Source: Cytobacillus oceanisediminis (lineage in GTDB: Bacteria; Bacillota; Bacilli; Bacillales; Cytobacillaceae). Taken from it: a stretch of 64,000 nt of DNA. The stretch lies in NCBI RefSeq assembly GCF_003182355.1, contig NZ_QGTW01000007.1, positions 1 through 64,000 of the forward strand. Reading direction: 5' to 3'. Below the pieces are notes generated by a model. The model worked only from the letters and a program-made list of their open reading frames with translations, ran no database searches and was not told where the DNA came from. Positions 19,364 through 27,835 of this stretch are shown here, in pieces; within the stretch, counting starts at the first letter, position 1, and every line of letters begins with the position of its first letter. Position numbers and translations under genes: made by a program.

Positions 19364-19406
19364 ACTATATAACTTCTCTCATTGGAAATAAGTGAGGCTT
19401 ATCACT
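19364..19406 (-). promoter_or_regulatory. Fnr-dependent promoter of ywiC
   Basis: AGTGA-GGCTTA-TCACT (19391-19406) matches the Bacillus Fnr consensus TGTGA-N6-TCACT at 9 of 10 positions. Its centre (19398.5) is 41.5 nt upstream of a start predicted from the -10 box TATAGT (19369-19364). Confidence 0.75.
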
Positions 19407-19440
19407 CCTGCTCCTCCGACACAGAACGTTCAATAATGCA

Positions 19441-19473
19441 GAAAAACCCTCTGGGCCATTGAAGCCAGAGGGT
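19441..19473 (-). terminator. Terminator of moeA-mobB
   Basis: Minus strand ACCCTCTGG, loop, CCAGAGGGT followed by TTTTTC, directly after the mobB stop. Confidence 0.85.
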
Positions 19474-19481
19474 AAAAAATT

Positions 19482-20024
19482 TTAAGACTTGCTCTTTAAC
19501 CTGCTCTTTAAATAATCAATGAGCCACTCAGGTCCTTTAGAATCATAGATACTGAAAAATGGAACTTGCGGATCCCCATCTTCCAGGATCTTCACTTCCT
19601 CATTCCAGTAAAACACTGCCTGGATATTTGTTAATTGCTTAAGCAGGTGCCGATCATCTGCATCCCTTAAAAGGAGTACTTTTGGGTATGGAGCCTGCTT
19701 ATGCCCTTCAATAATGATTATATCCGGGTAAAGCTGTGAAGCTACGCTAATTTGTTCCTCGAGGCTCCAAGCTTTTTTCTCCGCCTGGATAAGGAGCCTG
19801 CCTTCCCCTTCAACTAGTGACGCCGATGCCCCTGATTCAATATGTCTGCTAGCGTCCTTCCCGGAAGGAACCTCAGGTTTTCCTCCGTGCCCATGGTGCT
19901 TAATGGTTACAACGGAAGCCCCCGCTTTTTTTAATTCGGAGATTAATCTAATGGCCAAAGTGGTTTTGCCGCTGTTTTGATAACCGGAAACCTGAATAAT
20001 AACAGGCTCCTTTACCATGGCCAT
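19482..20024 (-). CDS. mobB: Molybdopterin-guanine dinucleotide biosynthesis adaptor MobB
   Basis: The 180-residue P-loop protein has Walker A SGYQNSGKTT at residues about 13-22 and the IKHHGHGG segment typical of MobB, which binds GTP and assists MobA in attaching GMP to molybdopterin. The first codons overlap the end of moeA, indicating coupling. ATG 20024 and ATG 20018 are both possible; GAAGGAAG precedes both. mobA is not in the window. Confidence 0.9.
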   Translation of the reverse strand: MAMVKEPVIIQVSGYQNSGKTTLAIRLISELKKAGASVVTIKHHGHGGKPEVPSGKDASRHIESGASASLVEGEGRLLIQAEKKAWSLEEQISVASQLYPDIIIIEGHKQAPYPKVLLLRDADDRHLLKQLTNIQAVFYWNEEVKILEDGDPQVPFFSIYDSKGPEWLIDYLKSRLKSKS

Positions 20025-21277
20025 TCGCTTCCTTCATGGTCCTCCAGCAATAAGACTTCTACTTCATCCCCTTTGCCATAGCCTCTTGTACCGCCTGGCA
20101 GGATCATTAATGAGTTGGCGCCAGCAAGACTCATGACAATATTTGATTTATCAACTCCGCTTGGTGCAGCTACAAGCCTTCCATTAGAATAATTCAGGGC
20201 TGTTCTAACGAATCGGGTAAATGGATTTGCTTTTGGAAATTCAGCTACAAGCTCAGCTTTTTCTTTTCTTAAATGCGGCTTCTCAGCAAAAAGCATCCTG
20301 CGGATGATTGGCCTTGCAAATAGTTCAAATCCGACGTAGCAGGCAGAAGGGTTTCCTGAAAGGCCAAACAGCAGCTTGCCTTCATGCTGGGCAACTGTTG
20401 TGACACTTCCAGGGCGCATTGCAACCTTGTTAAATAGAACCTCTGCCTGAAGTTTTTCATAAATGGCCGGAAGATAATCAAAATCACCCACTGATACGCC
20501 GCCTGTCGTGATCAGCATATCCACTTTTTCCAATGCTTCTTTAACAGCATTGAAGCAGGTTTCAAATTCATCCGGAAGCTTGCCGAAATAAATAACCTCT
20601 GCCCCGGCTCTATCTATTTGCGCAGATATCATGTGCGCATTGCTGTTTCTGATCTTTCCCGGCTCCAATGGCTCATGTACCTCCAAAAGCTCCGTACCTG
20701 TTGCAAATAATCCGATGACAGGCTTTTGGGCAGCAGGAACCTCAGCATAGCCAAAAGTTGCGAGAATTGCCTGTATTCCGGGATTAATTCTCGTGCCTTT
20801 TTTGACCAGGGATTCTCCTTCCTTGGCATCTTCCCCCTTAAAGGAAACATTATCTCCAGGATTATAGGTCCGCTTAATGGACATATACTTTTTGCCGTTC
20901 TTCTCATATGCCTTTGCCAATTCCAGCATGACAACGGCATCACATTCTTCAGGCATTTGCGCGCCAGTCATAATTCTAACAGCCTGAAAGGAGCCCACCT
21001 GTTTGGAGGTTACGTGTCCGGCACCAATATGGTCTACTACTTCAAATTCAATGGGATTTTCCATTGAAGCTTCCTTTGTATCTGCTGACCGGACCGCAAA
21101 GCCATCATATGGCGATCTATCGAAATGGGGGACATCATTGGTAGCTTTTAAATCCTCTGCCAGAAAGCGGCCAAAGCTATCATTAATGGAAACATATTCT
21201 ATACTTCCGCTTTTTTGATAAGCCATTATTCTTTCAACTGCTTCCCCGACCGGAATGGGAGTTCTTTTTTCCAACAT
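20012..21277 (-). CDS. moeA: Molybdopterin molybdenumtransferase MoeA
   Basis: The 421-residue protein inserts molybdate into adenylated molybdopterin. DRSPYDGFAVR near the N-terminus, ITTGGVSVGDFDYLP in the MoCF domain and LFGLSGNPSACYVGFELFARP are family signatures. ATG 21277 with AGGAGC 7 nt upstream gives the normal start; a longer open frame runs back into a dispersed repeat (21336-21537) and is not coding. It forms an operon with mobB. Confidence 0.94.
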   Translation of the reverse strand: MLEKRTPIPVGEAVERIMAYQKSGSIEYVSINDSFGRFLAEDLKATNDVPHFDRSPYDGFAVRSADTKEASMENPIEFEVVDHIGAGHVTSKQVGSFQAVRIMTGAQMPEECDAVVMLELAKAYEKNGKKYMSIKRTYNPGDNVSFKGEDAKEGESLVKKGTRINPGIQAILATFGYAEVPAAQKPVIGLFATGTELLEVHEPLEPGKIRNSNAHMISAQIDRAGAEVIYFGKLPDEFETCFNAVKEALEKVDMLITTGGVSVGDFDYLPAIYEKLQAEVLFNKVAMRPGSVTTVAQHEGKLLFGLSGNPSACYVGFELFARPIIRRMLFAEKPHLRKEKAELVAEFPKANPFTRFVRTALNYSNGRLVAAPSGVDKSNIVMSLAGANSLMILPGGTRGYGKGDEVEVLLLEDHEGSEWPW

Positions 21278-21335
21278 ATTATCAGCTCCTATGTATAAAA
21301 GACTAAAATGCCCTCTTTCTGTTTCTTTTATTATT

Positions 21336-21537
21336 GCTCTGTTAAACTTACCTTTTGATTTCCGCTCCATGGACTCATCGAACCTCAGGCGATCTGTGAT
21401 CCTCCTCCAGCTGGACATTGAATTAGCATCTTCGAATAAACACCGTACCAAGAAAATGCGAATGCATTTTCGAGGATCTCGCCCCTTCCACTCCAATCAA
21501 CAGGGTGCCAAAATCAAAAATAAGCATGAACACAGCC
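21336..21537 (-). repeat. Dispersed intergenic element, copy A (short form)
   Basis: This copy is related over its length to the elements at 22518-22757 and 34280-34513. It begins with a GCTCTGTTAAAC-like end and closes with an inverted counterpart (CACAGCC). Next to these lie TTTGATTTCCGCT on one side and CCAATCAACAGG on the other. It is shorter than the other copies, suggesting an internal deletion. It lies upstream of moeA and creates false open frames. Confidence 0.75.
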
Positions 21538-21643
21538 TTTATTATAACGTACATGAAATGGCCCAACATGACAAACATCACACATAGCGTTTTCCTTCGC
21601 CTGCATGCTTTTAGAGTAAAAAAATTTTAAAAAAGCTTTCAAG

Positions 21644-21686
21644 TGTGATGACCATCACCAACCTGCCGCCAGTCTTCCTTTATTCT
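21644..21686 (+). promoter_or_regulatory. Fnr-dependent promoter of ric
   Basis: TGTGA-TGACCA-TCACC (21644-21659) matches TGTGA-N6-TCACT at 9 of 10 positions. Its centre lies 41.5 nt upstream of the start predicted from -10 TATTCT (21681-21686). A ribosome binding site (AAAGGAGG) precedes the ATG at 21724. Confidence 0.75.
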
Positions 21687-21723
21687 AAAGATATAGTTCA
21701 CAAGATTAAAGGAGGAACATTCA

Positions 21724-22416
21724 ATGACCATACAACTTACAGAAGATCGTCTTGTAAAAGATATTGTAAACGAATTCCCTAAGACAAGTGATGTGTTCAA
21801 ACGCCACCGCATTGATTTCTGCTGCGGAGGAAATATCCCATTGCTTCGTGCCGCTGCTGAACAATCTGCTGATATACGAGTGCTTTTAAAAGAGTTAAAC
21901 GAGGTAATTCAAAAAGAAAAACCAAAAGATGATTTGAAGGTTTGGACGGAAAGCACTTCAGAAGATATTATTGAACATGTCATCAACCAATACCATCGAC
22001 CGCTTGAGGAAGAGCTTTCGCTTCTGAGTCCGTATGTTACAAAGGTTGCAAGAGTTCACGGCGGAAGCCATAAGGAACTGCTAAGAGTACACGAATTGTT
22101 CTTTGAACTTAAGAAAGAATTGCTTGAACATACTTCCAAGGAAGAAGAATCTGTTTTTCCATTGCTGCTTAAGCTCGAGGATCCTGCTGCTGAAAATCGC
22201 GAAGAAATAATTAGCTATATACAAGAACTTGAAAAAGAACATGACCATGCCGGCGCGATTTTAAAAGAATTGCGGGATATTACATCTGATTTTGCACCAC
22301 CAGCAGATGCCTGCGGATCTTACCGCCTTGTATATAAGCGCCTGGAAGACCTTGAAGGGCAGACTTTTATGCATGTTCACCTTGAAAATAACATACTGTT
22401 CCCTCGATATATTTAA
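21724..22416 (+). CDS. ric: Iron-sulfur cluster repair di-iron protein (YtfE/ScdA/Ric)
   Basis: The 230-residue protein has an N-terminal ScdA domain with the DFCCGGN cysteine pair (about 31-37). A hemerythrin-like four-helix domain follows, with di-iron ligands in the QYHRP, HGGSHKEL, HTSKEEE, EKEHDHAG and HVHLENN segments. It repairs Fe-S clusters damaged by nitric oxide or oxidants, so its placement among Fnr and molybdenum-cofactor genes fits nitrate or nitrite respiration. The predicted promoter has an Fnr box. Confidence 0.93.
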   Translation: MTIQLTEDRLVKDIVNEFPKTSDVFKRHRIDFCCGGNIPLLRAAAEQSADIRVLLKELNEVIQKEKPKDDLKVWTESTSEDIIEHVINQYHRPLEEELSLLSPYVTKVARVHGGSHKELLRVHELFFELKKELLEHTSKEEESVFPLLLKLEDPAAENREEIISYIQELEKEHDHAGAILKELRDITSDFAPPADACGSYRLVYKRLEDLEGQTFMHVHLENNILFPRYI

Positions 22417-22423
22417 TGAAAAT

Positions 22424-22462
22424 AAAAAATCTGCAGAGTTTTCCAGCTGCAGATTTTTTATT
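22424..22462 (+). terminator. Terminator of ric
   Basis: AAAAAATCTGCAG, loop, CTGCAGATTTTTT directly after the stop codon. Confidence 0.88.
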
Positions 22463-22517
22463 TCCCTATACACTTGCCAATGAGTTTTAGCAATGTATTC
22501 AATTACTTCCATAATAA

Positions 22518-22757
22518 GCCCAGCTAACTTTACCTGTTGATTTCCGCTTAGAAGCTCAGCGAACCGCAGCGGTCCGACGCTCCTCGCCCCCTGCGTCTGC
22601 AGGGTCTCCCTTTGACCCGCTTTTCCCGCCGGACACTGAATCAGCATCCTCGAATAAACACCGTACGAAGAGAATACGAAGGCATTTTCGAGTATCTCTA
22701 CCTTCCGCTCCAATTAACATAGTACCAAAATCATTAATGAGCTTTAATAACATAGCC
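22518..22757 (-). repeat. Dispersed intergenic element, copy B
   Basis: About 240 bp with imperfect inverted ends (AGCCCAGCTAAC and its counterpart AACATAGCC). Inside them are CTGTTGATTTCCGCT and CCGCTCCAATTAACA. It is GC-rich in the middle, unlike the neighbouring intergenic DNA. It lies between the terminators of ric and moaA. Open frames inside it are not genes. Confidence 0.8.
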
Positions 22758-22763
22758 CAAAAT

Positions 22764-22818
22764 AAAAAGCCGGCTCTGCTAAGCCAAAATTCCATGACTT
22801 TGCAGAGCTGGCTTTTTT
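22764..22818 (-). terminator. Terminator of moaA
   Basis: Minus strand AAAAAAGCCAGCTCTGCA, a loop of about 20 nt, then AGCAGAGCCGGCTTTTT. It lies just after the moaA stop. Confidence 0.8.
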
Positions 22819-22825
22819 ATAAAAA

Positions 22826-23842
22826 TTACCCGCCTATATAGGACATTTCAATCTTTTTCCTGTTGGCTATCGTTTCTTCCGTCCGTTCATCGGAGTATCG
22901 GTCTTTTCTTCCGTTCCAAATGTTAACAATGCGCTCTGTCATTTCTTCATCGTTAGCGCCTTTTCTCATAAACTCCTTCAAATCGTGTCCTTCGCCATTA
23001 AAGAGACACGTAAAGATTTGCCCATTTGCTGAAAGCCTTGAACGTGTACAGCTTGAACAGAAGGATTCAGAAACAGAGGTAATAAATCCAACATCAAGAT
23101 CTGTGCCCTTATATCGGTAGCGCTTGGCAACTTCACCGAAATAATCAGGATCTACTGGTTCTAATAAATAATGTTCCTTTAGAATTTCATAAATTTCTTT
23201 TTTTGTGACGACCTCGTCCATTTTCCAGCCGTTTGTGCTTCCGACATCCATATATTCAATAAATCGGAGCTGCAATCCGTTTTCTTTGCAAAACTTGGCC
23301 ATTGGCACAATTTCCGAATCATTCAGCCCTTTTTTTACGACCATATTTAGTTTAACGCCAAGTCCAGCTTCCTTTGCTGCCTCGATCCCTTTTAGTACGG
23401 GTTTGACACCCACATTGCGTCCATTAATTTTTCCAAACAGTTCATCATCCAAGCTATCCAGGCTGATATTCACCCTTTTTAGTCCCGCTTCCTTCAAATC
23501 CTTGGCATGTTTGGGGAGCAATACACCATTCGTAGTGAGCCCAATATCGTTCAGCCCCTCAATGTTCGAGAGCATTTTTACAAGTTTGGGCAAGTCTTTT
23601 CTCATCAAGGGCTCTCCGCCTGTTAATCTGATTTTCTCTACTCCAAGGCTTACGAAGATTTTGGCTAGCCGTTCGATCTCTTCATAACTAAGCAGCTCGC
23701 TTTTAGGGAGAAAAGCAAAATCAGGCCCGAAAATGTCTGCCGGCATACAGTATTGGCAGCGGAAATTACAGCGGTCAATAACAGATATGCGAAGGTCTCT
23801 CAAAGGTCTATTCAATTGGTCTTTTATGATTGTTTTAGCCAT
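22826..23842 (-). CDS. moaA: GTP 3',8-cyclase MoaA
   Basis: The 338-residue radical SAM enzyme performs the first step of molybdopterin synthesis. The N-terminal cluster motif is CNFRCQYC, the C-terminal second cluster is in [19 protein letters not shown], and the chain ends in the functional GG tail. ATG 23842 has GGAG 9 nt upstream; an in-frame ATG at 23857 contains that site and is less likely. It is encoded near moeA-mobB but in its own unit. Confidence 0.95.
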   Translation of the reverse strand: MAKTIIKDQLNRPLRDLRISVIDRCNFRCQYCMPADIFGPDFAFLPKSELLSYEEIERLAKIFVSLGVEKIRLTGGEPLMRKDLPKLVKMLSNIEGLNDIGLTTNGVLLPKHAKDLKEAGLKRVNISLDSLDDELFGKINGRNVGVKPVLKGIEAAKEAGLGVKLNMVVKKGLNDSEIVPMAKFCKENGLQLRFIEYMDVGSTNGWKMDEVVTKKEIYEILKEHYLLEPVDPDYFGEVAKRYRYKGTDLDVGFITSVSESFCSSCTRSRLSANGQIFTCLFNGEGHDLKEFMRKGANDEEMTERIVNIWNGRKDRYSDERTEETIANRKKIEMSYIGG

Positions 23843-24185
23843 TGCGTTCAACTCCATTTAAGAGTGACTTACTTTATTTTTATCATCTATTTACTAGTCA
23901 ATTTGTTCATACTTAAGGTATTTATATTTTAACTTTTCCCTTAAAATAACAGAAATAACCTAACACCTCAAATTAAGGGCTTTTACTATTAGAACATAAA
24001 ACTCTCCTAATGTTAACAAGTTAATTAAATTTTTTTGATGATGCAACGGCCAGATAAATCTTCGTTTTCAAGAAACAGAAAAAAAATGCCACAATTAAGA
24101 CACAAACACCGGGTATGTTTTCACTATTTAGATGGTATTATTGTGGAAAAAGACAGAATGATTTTTTTATAAAAGGAGGATTAGC
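23843..24185. other. Divergent intergenic region moaA / second fnr
   Basis: 343 AT-rich bases that must hold both promoters. A TTGACT lies upstream of moaA without a convincing -10, and TATTAT (24136-24141) lies upstream of fnr copy 2. I found no TGTGA-N6-TCACT box on either strand. Confidence 0.5.
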
Positions 24186-24887
24186 ATGCCACAGACAAAC
24201 ATAAAACCAACCCATTCCATTGAAATTAAGGAGCTTCTACACTTCGCAGACCGGCATATGCAAACAAAAAAAGGCTCCTATATATTTCAGGAAGGAATGG
24301 ATGCTGATGAGCTCTATATCATTCTTTCCGGCAAAATTCAAATCAGCAAGATAACTGCTGATGGAAGAGAGCTTACGTTTAGAATATGCGGAAAAAATGA
24401 CATCATTGGTGAATTGACCCTTTTTACAAGCTCCCCTAAATATTTGTTAAATGCTTTAGTGCTTGAAGCGGGTGAAATCGCTATTATTAAAAAGGATGTG
24501 CTGGAAAGGGAAATCTTTAAAAACAGCAGCCTTGCTTTTGAATTTATGAAATGGATGAGCGACCATTTCCGCAAAACACAGACAAAATTCAGGGACCTAG
24601 TCCTAAACGGAAAGAAAGGCGCCCTTTATTCCACTCTTATTAGGATGACCAACAGCTACGGGTTCAAGGTTGACGAAGGAATTCTGATTGACCTCCCCCT
24701 CACAAATCAGGAGCTGGGCAATTTCTGCGGAACTTCACGGGAAAGTACAAATCGGATTCTAAGCGAATTAAAAAGAGACGATATCATTACCAGCTTAAAT
24801 GGAAAAATAGTCGTTAAGAACCTGCAATACTTAAAAAATGAAATTGGCTGTGAAAATTGTCCTGCAGTATACTGCAGTATTGAATAA
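24186..24887 (+). CDS. fnr: Fnr, Crp/Fnr-family oxygen-sensing regulator (copy 2)
   Basis: The 233-residue paralogue has the same plan as copy 1: beta barrel with SGKIQISKITADGRELTFRI, recognition region LTNQELGNFCGTSRESTNRILSEL, and C-terminal cysteines C222, C225 and C230 (CENCPAVYC). The recognition helix shares CGTSRE with copy 1 but continues STNRILSEL rather than VVNRLLGEL, so overlapping targets are likely. AAAGGAGG lies 6 nt before the ATG. It is divergent from moaA. Confidence 0.9.
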   Translation: MPQTNIKPTHSIEIKELLHFADRHMQTKKGSYIFQEGMDADELYIILSGKIQISKITADGRELTFRICGKNDIIGELTLFTSSPKYLLNALVLEAGEIAIIKKDVLEREIFKNSSLAFEFMKWMSDHFRKTQTKFRDLVLNGKKGALYSTLIRMTNSYGFKVDEGILIDLPLTNQELGNFCGTSRESTNRILSELKRDDIITSLNGKIVVKNLQYLKNEIGCENCPAVYCSIE

Positions 24888-24918
24888 GAGTGCAGCCATT
24901 TCAGCTGCACTCTTTTAT
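24886..24918. terminator. Terminator of fnr copy 2, possibly bidirectional
   Basis: GAGTGCAGC-CATTTCA-GCTGCACTC with TTTTATTT downstream on the plus strand, between convergent genes. Confidence 0.85.
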
Positions 24919-24924
24919 TTCTTC

Positions 24925-26052
24925 TTAAGTGGCCTCCACTTTCCTCCTAAGTGCTTTTGGAATATATACACAGAACGGTTCACTTTCCAAATAGTCTCCA
25001 GTCATGGCATAGGCACGGGATCTGGATCCTCCACAAACATAACGGAACTCGCATTGTCCGCATTTTCCTTTGTATTTATCCGGATTTCTAAGATCTTTAA
25101 AAATTGGAGATTCCCTGTAAATTTCGTCAAGTGGCTGTTCCCTCACGTTGCCTGCTTTAACCGGAAGAAGTCCGCTTGGATAAACATCCCCTACATGCGA
25201 AATGAAAACAAATCCGTTGCCATCGTTTACTCCTTTTGGCGCCCTGCCCAAACCATCAATTGAACCAGTTAAGCCTTGCTGTGTAAGTGCATCGAGATAT
25301 TGAATATCTTCGTTCTGGGCTTTTGCTTCTTTCATTTTTTGCTGAATTACCACGCGGCGGTAATGCTGTGCAGCAGTTGTTTTTATGTCAAATGGCACTC
25401 TTTTGCTCAAATCATATAGCCAGGTAAATACCTTTTCATGCTCAACAGGAGAAATCATATCTTTTTCCTGCCCCCGTCCTGTTGGAACAAGGAAAAATAC
25501 GCTCCAAAGAACACATTTGAGTTCCTCTACCACCTTAGCCATTTCCTCCAGATAATCAATATTATAACGGGAAATAACTGTGTTAATTTGGACTGGGATC
25601 TCCAGTTCATGCAAATATTTTATCCTTTCAATCGTTAAATCAAAGGAACCTGATGTCCCCCGGAAATGGTCATGGATTTCCGCATTGGGGCCGTCAAGGC
25701 TGAACGCCCAGCGAGATAGGCCTACTTCTTTGGCTTTTTCGATTGCTTCCTTTGTCACATTTGGAGTGGCGCTCGGTGTCATGGAAACCCGGACACCTTT
25801 TTTTACTGCATATTCGGCAATTTCAAATACATCCTGTCTCATTAGTGGATCTCCACCAGTGAATACAAGCATAGGGTTATTCATTTCATATATTTGGTCG
25901 ATCAATGCTTTCCCTTCTTCAAAGGAGAGCTCTCTCGGATCTCTTCTGTATTGGGCTTCGGCGCGGCAATGCAGGCATTTTAACTGGCAGGCTCTTGTTA
26001 ATTCCCATATCACAATAAAAGGGTCTTTATTAAAATCTCTACTGAATCCCAT
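24925..26052 (-). CDS. Radical SAM/SPASM protein (TIGR04053-like, heme d1/AhbD-NirJ relatives)
   Basis: The 375-residue protein has the radical SAM cluster motif CQLKCLHC near residue 23, a VFTGGDPLMR segment, and a C-terminal SPASM region with CGQCEFRYVCGG and a final EPFC for auxiliary clusters. Such proteins include AdoMet-dependent heme synthase and heme d1 enzymes, but the substrate of the Bacillus group is not established. ATG 26052 has AAGGAGG 8 nt upstream. A perfect Fnr box at -41.5 indicates anaerobic expression. Confidence 0.8.
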   Translation of the reverse strand: MGFSRDFNKDPFIVIWELTRACQLKCLHCRAEAQYRRDPRELSFEEGKALIDQIYEMNNPMLVFTGGDPLMRQDVFEIAEYAVKKGVRVSMTPSATPNVTKEAIEKAKEVGLSRWAFSLDGPNAEIHDHFRGTSGSFDLTIERIKYLHELEIPVQINTVISRYNIDYLEEMAKVVEELKCVLWSVFFLVPTGRGQEKDMISPVEHEKVFTWLYDLSKRVPFDIKTTAAQHYRRVVIQQKMKEAKAQNEDIQYLDALTQQGLTGSIDGLGRAPKGVNDGNGFVFISHVGDVYPSGLLPVKAGNVREQPLDEIYRESPIFKDLRNPDKYKGKCGQCEFRYVCGGSRSRAYAMTGDYLESEPFCVYIPKALRRKVEAT

Positions 26053-26140
26053 AATAGATGCCTCCTTAGCCACCTCTAATCCAGGCAGCTTCTACAATAT
26101 AATGCATTTGAGGTGAACGATATTTTGTCTTTGCATCGTT

Positions 26141-26183
26141 ATTATAGGGGAATTCTTATAGTAATTAAGTGAACTATCTCACA
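26141..26183 (-). promoter_or_regulatory. Fnr-dependent promoter of the radical SAM gene
   Basis: On the minus strand TGTGA-GATAGT-TCACT (26183-26168) is a full match to the Bacillus Fnr consensus. The -10 box TATAAT (26146-26141) lies such that the box is centred at -41.5. No -35 element is needed or seen. Confidence 0.85.
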
Positions 26184-26314
26184 AATATACGTTCTTTTCT
26201 TGAAAATTGACAGGGATGTGACAGAGCTGAGCCAGGAAAACTGGGGATGAGCTACTGAAAGAAGGTTATTACTTTTAACAGCGAAACTCGATGCATATTA
26301 GTTGGCTATTGTCA

Positions 26315-26585
26315 TTAAGGCTGTTCATTAACGATCAAAAAATCAAACCTGACAGTATGAGATGGAAGATAACTTTGTTGTTTAGTGCCACACCTTATAG
26401 CCGTTAACCAATTATGGGAGTTAATCCTCGTGATTAACGACGAAAAACAAGATACTTAACTGATATGGTCGTTATTCCCGTTGATTAACGACCATACCCC
26501 AACCATTTTTACCTTTTTTTGGGGGTTATTCCTCTTGATTAACCTCCAAAAAATTACTTAACTGCCTAGGCTCGTTCATCCAGCA
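26315..26585. repeat. Array of hairpin repeats about 52 bp apart
   Basis: Three units share GTTA-TCC-C-TGATTAAC and begin at 26420, 26471 and 26525. Each can fold into a hairpin; the middle unit pairs GGTCGTTA with TAACGACC. Units 1 and 3 also share downstream AAAAA and TACTTAACTG. A partial, diverged copy (CATTAACGATCAAAAAA) lies near 26327. The 636-base gap upstream of the radical SAM gene holds no gene that I can support. Confidence 0.7.
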
Positions 26586-26640
26586 GGCACCAATCAATTA
26601 TGAATCATGATAAAGAATTTAAGGCATCTTTTTTCAAAAT

Positions 26641-26675
26641 AAAAAAACAGCAAGGCGCTTCAGCCTGCTGTTTTT
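26641..26675 (-). terminator. Terminator of yitW
   Basis: Minus strand ACAGCAGGC, loop, GCCTTGCTGT followed by seven T, 14 nt after the stop. Confidence 0.88.
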
Positions 26676-26688
26676 GTAGGATGTTATT

Positions 26689-26997
26689 TTATTGTACGCC
26701 AAGTGCAATTTTGGCATAACGGGACATTCTGTCTTTTGACCAAGGAGGATTCCAGACGATATTAACTTCTGTATCCTTAACTTCAGGAATATCCGCCAAA
26801 GAGGCTTTAACTTGCTCCACAATCGTTCCAGCCAAAGGGCAGCCCATGGAAGTGAGGGTCATATCGATAACCGCTTTGCCTTCCTCTTCCATCTTTACAT
26901 CATAGACTAAGCCCAAATTTACAATATCAATGCCAAGCTCAGGGTCTACTACAAGCTCAAGTGCGCCCATGATGCTATCTTTTAAATCCTGATCCAT
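26689..26997 (-). CDS. yitW: MIP18/DUF59-family Fe-S assembly factor YitW
   Basis: This 102-residue single-domain protein contains VDPELGIDIVNLGLVYDV and MTLTSMGCPLAGTIVEQVK with the conserved cysteine of the DUF59/SufT-PaaD family. Members help load Fe-S clusters onto target proteins. It ends at a terminator and is downstream of yitV on the same strand, the B. subtilis yitV-yitW order. Confidence 0.88.
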   Translation of the reverse strand: MDQDLKDSIMGALELVVDPELGIDIVNLGLVYDVKMEEEGKAVIDMTLTSMGCPLAGTIVEQVKASLADIPEVKDTEVNIVWNPPWSKDRMSRYAKIALGVQ

Positions 26998-27067
26998 TTT
27001 ACAGCACTCCTTCTTTTAACTTTAGCTTTATCATAACAAATATTTAAAAGAATTGAAAAAATGTTGG

Positions 27068-27835
27068 TTATAGATGTGTCTCAAACCATTTTACTGTTTC
27101 AAGTACCCCTTCTCTGCTTACTTTATGGCCGGCTTGTTCATCTGTAATAAATCGAAGCTTTTCAGGCGCATCGTTATAAAGGGGCTCTATGTTTTCAAAA
27201 AATTGGTATGTATATGAGTATGGCACCACAGAATCCTTTTTGCCATGCCAGAACATAAGCGGCCTTTTTCCAAGCTTTTCGGGCTGCAGGCTTAAATCCC
27301 GAACTCTTAGGGTTTCCATCAAATCAGTAACTTCTTCCTCATTCATTGGAATTTCAATATTATTTTTATGCAGTTCATCCAGCTGCCATTGAGCAAACTT
27401 TTCATAATAAGGCATACCCATGAGGCTGACTGCGGTCTTGACCCAATCGAATTGCGTCAAGGCGCCCAATGTAACAATGCCTCCCATGGAGGTTCCAACA
27501 AGGCCTATTCTTTCAGGGTCTATAAGCTTTCTATCTTCATATGCTTCCTTAATAATATTTAATTCAGCTATAGTATTAAGTACAATATCCCATAACCTGA
27601 AATTTAAATCGTTGCCTGACATGCCGGCTGACCTTTCCCCGTGATACAATGTATCCGGCAGGACCACCCGAAAACCTTTTTCTGCAAGCAAGTAGGCGTA
27701 ATGAAGGTTATGTTCTTTTGCACTTGTAAAGCCATGGACAAAAATGATAAAAGGCAATTGATCTTCTCTTAATTCCTGCCTGGCCAAATCCAGCACAGGA
27801 ATTTCTTTAATGTGCTTATTTTCTATAATAACCAA
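27068..27835 (-). CDS. yitV: YitV-like alpha/beta hydrolase (putative esterase)
   Basis: The 255-residue protein has FVHGFTSAKEHNLHYAYLLAEKGF (oxyanion region), the nucleophile elbow GTSMGG, and a late HGKKDSVVPY acid loop followed by a histidine in EQAGHKV. The TTG start at 27835 is chosen because GGGAGG lies 8 nt upstream and the length then equals that of YitV. Substrate unknown; cytosolic. Confidence 0.85.
   Translation of the reverse strand: MVIIENKHIKEIPVLDLARQELREDQLPFIIFVHGFTSAKEHNLHYAYLLAEKGFRVVLPDTLYHGERSAGMSGNDLNFRLWDIVLNTIAELNIIKEAYEDRKLIDPERIGLVGTSMGGIVTLGALTQFDWVKTAVSLMGMPYYEKFAQWQLDELHKNNIEIPMNEEEVTDLMETLRVRDLSLQPEKLGKRPLMFWHGKKDSVVPYSYTYQFFENIEPLYNDAPEKLRFITDEQAGHKVSREGVLETVKWFETHL

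Noticed and set aside
20012-21496. Longer MoeA starting at 21496
   Set aside because: The extra N-terminus is translated repeat sequence; the ATG at 21277 has a proper ribosome binding site and matches the family length.
21567-21582. Second Fnr box upstream of ric (CATGA-N6-TCACA)
   Set aside because: Only one half-site is good and it would lie about 118 nt before the start, outside a functional position.
22261-22795. Two minus-strand open frames over the end of ric and the following repeat
   Set aside because: They are shadows of ric and of the dispersed element; no start signals.
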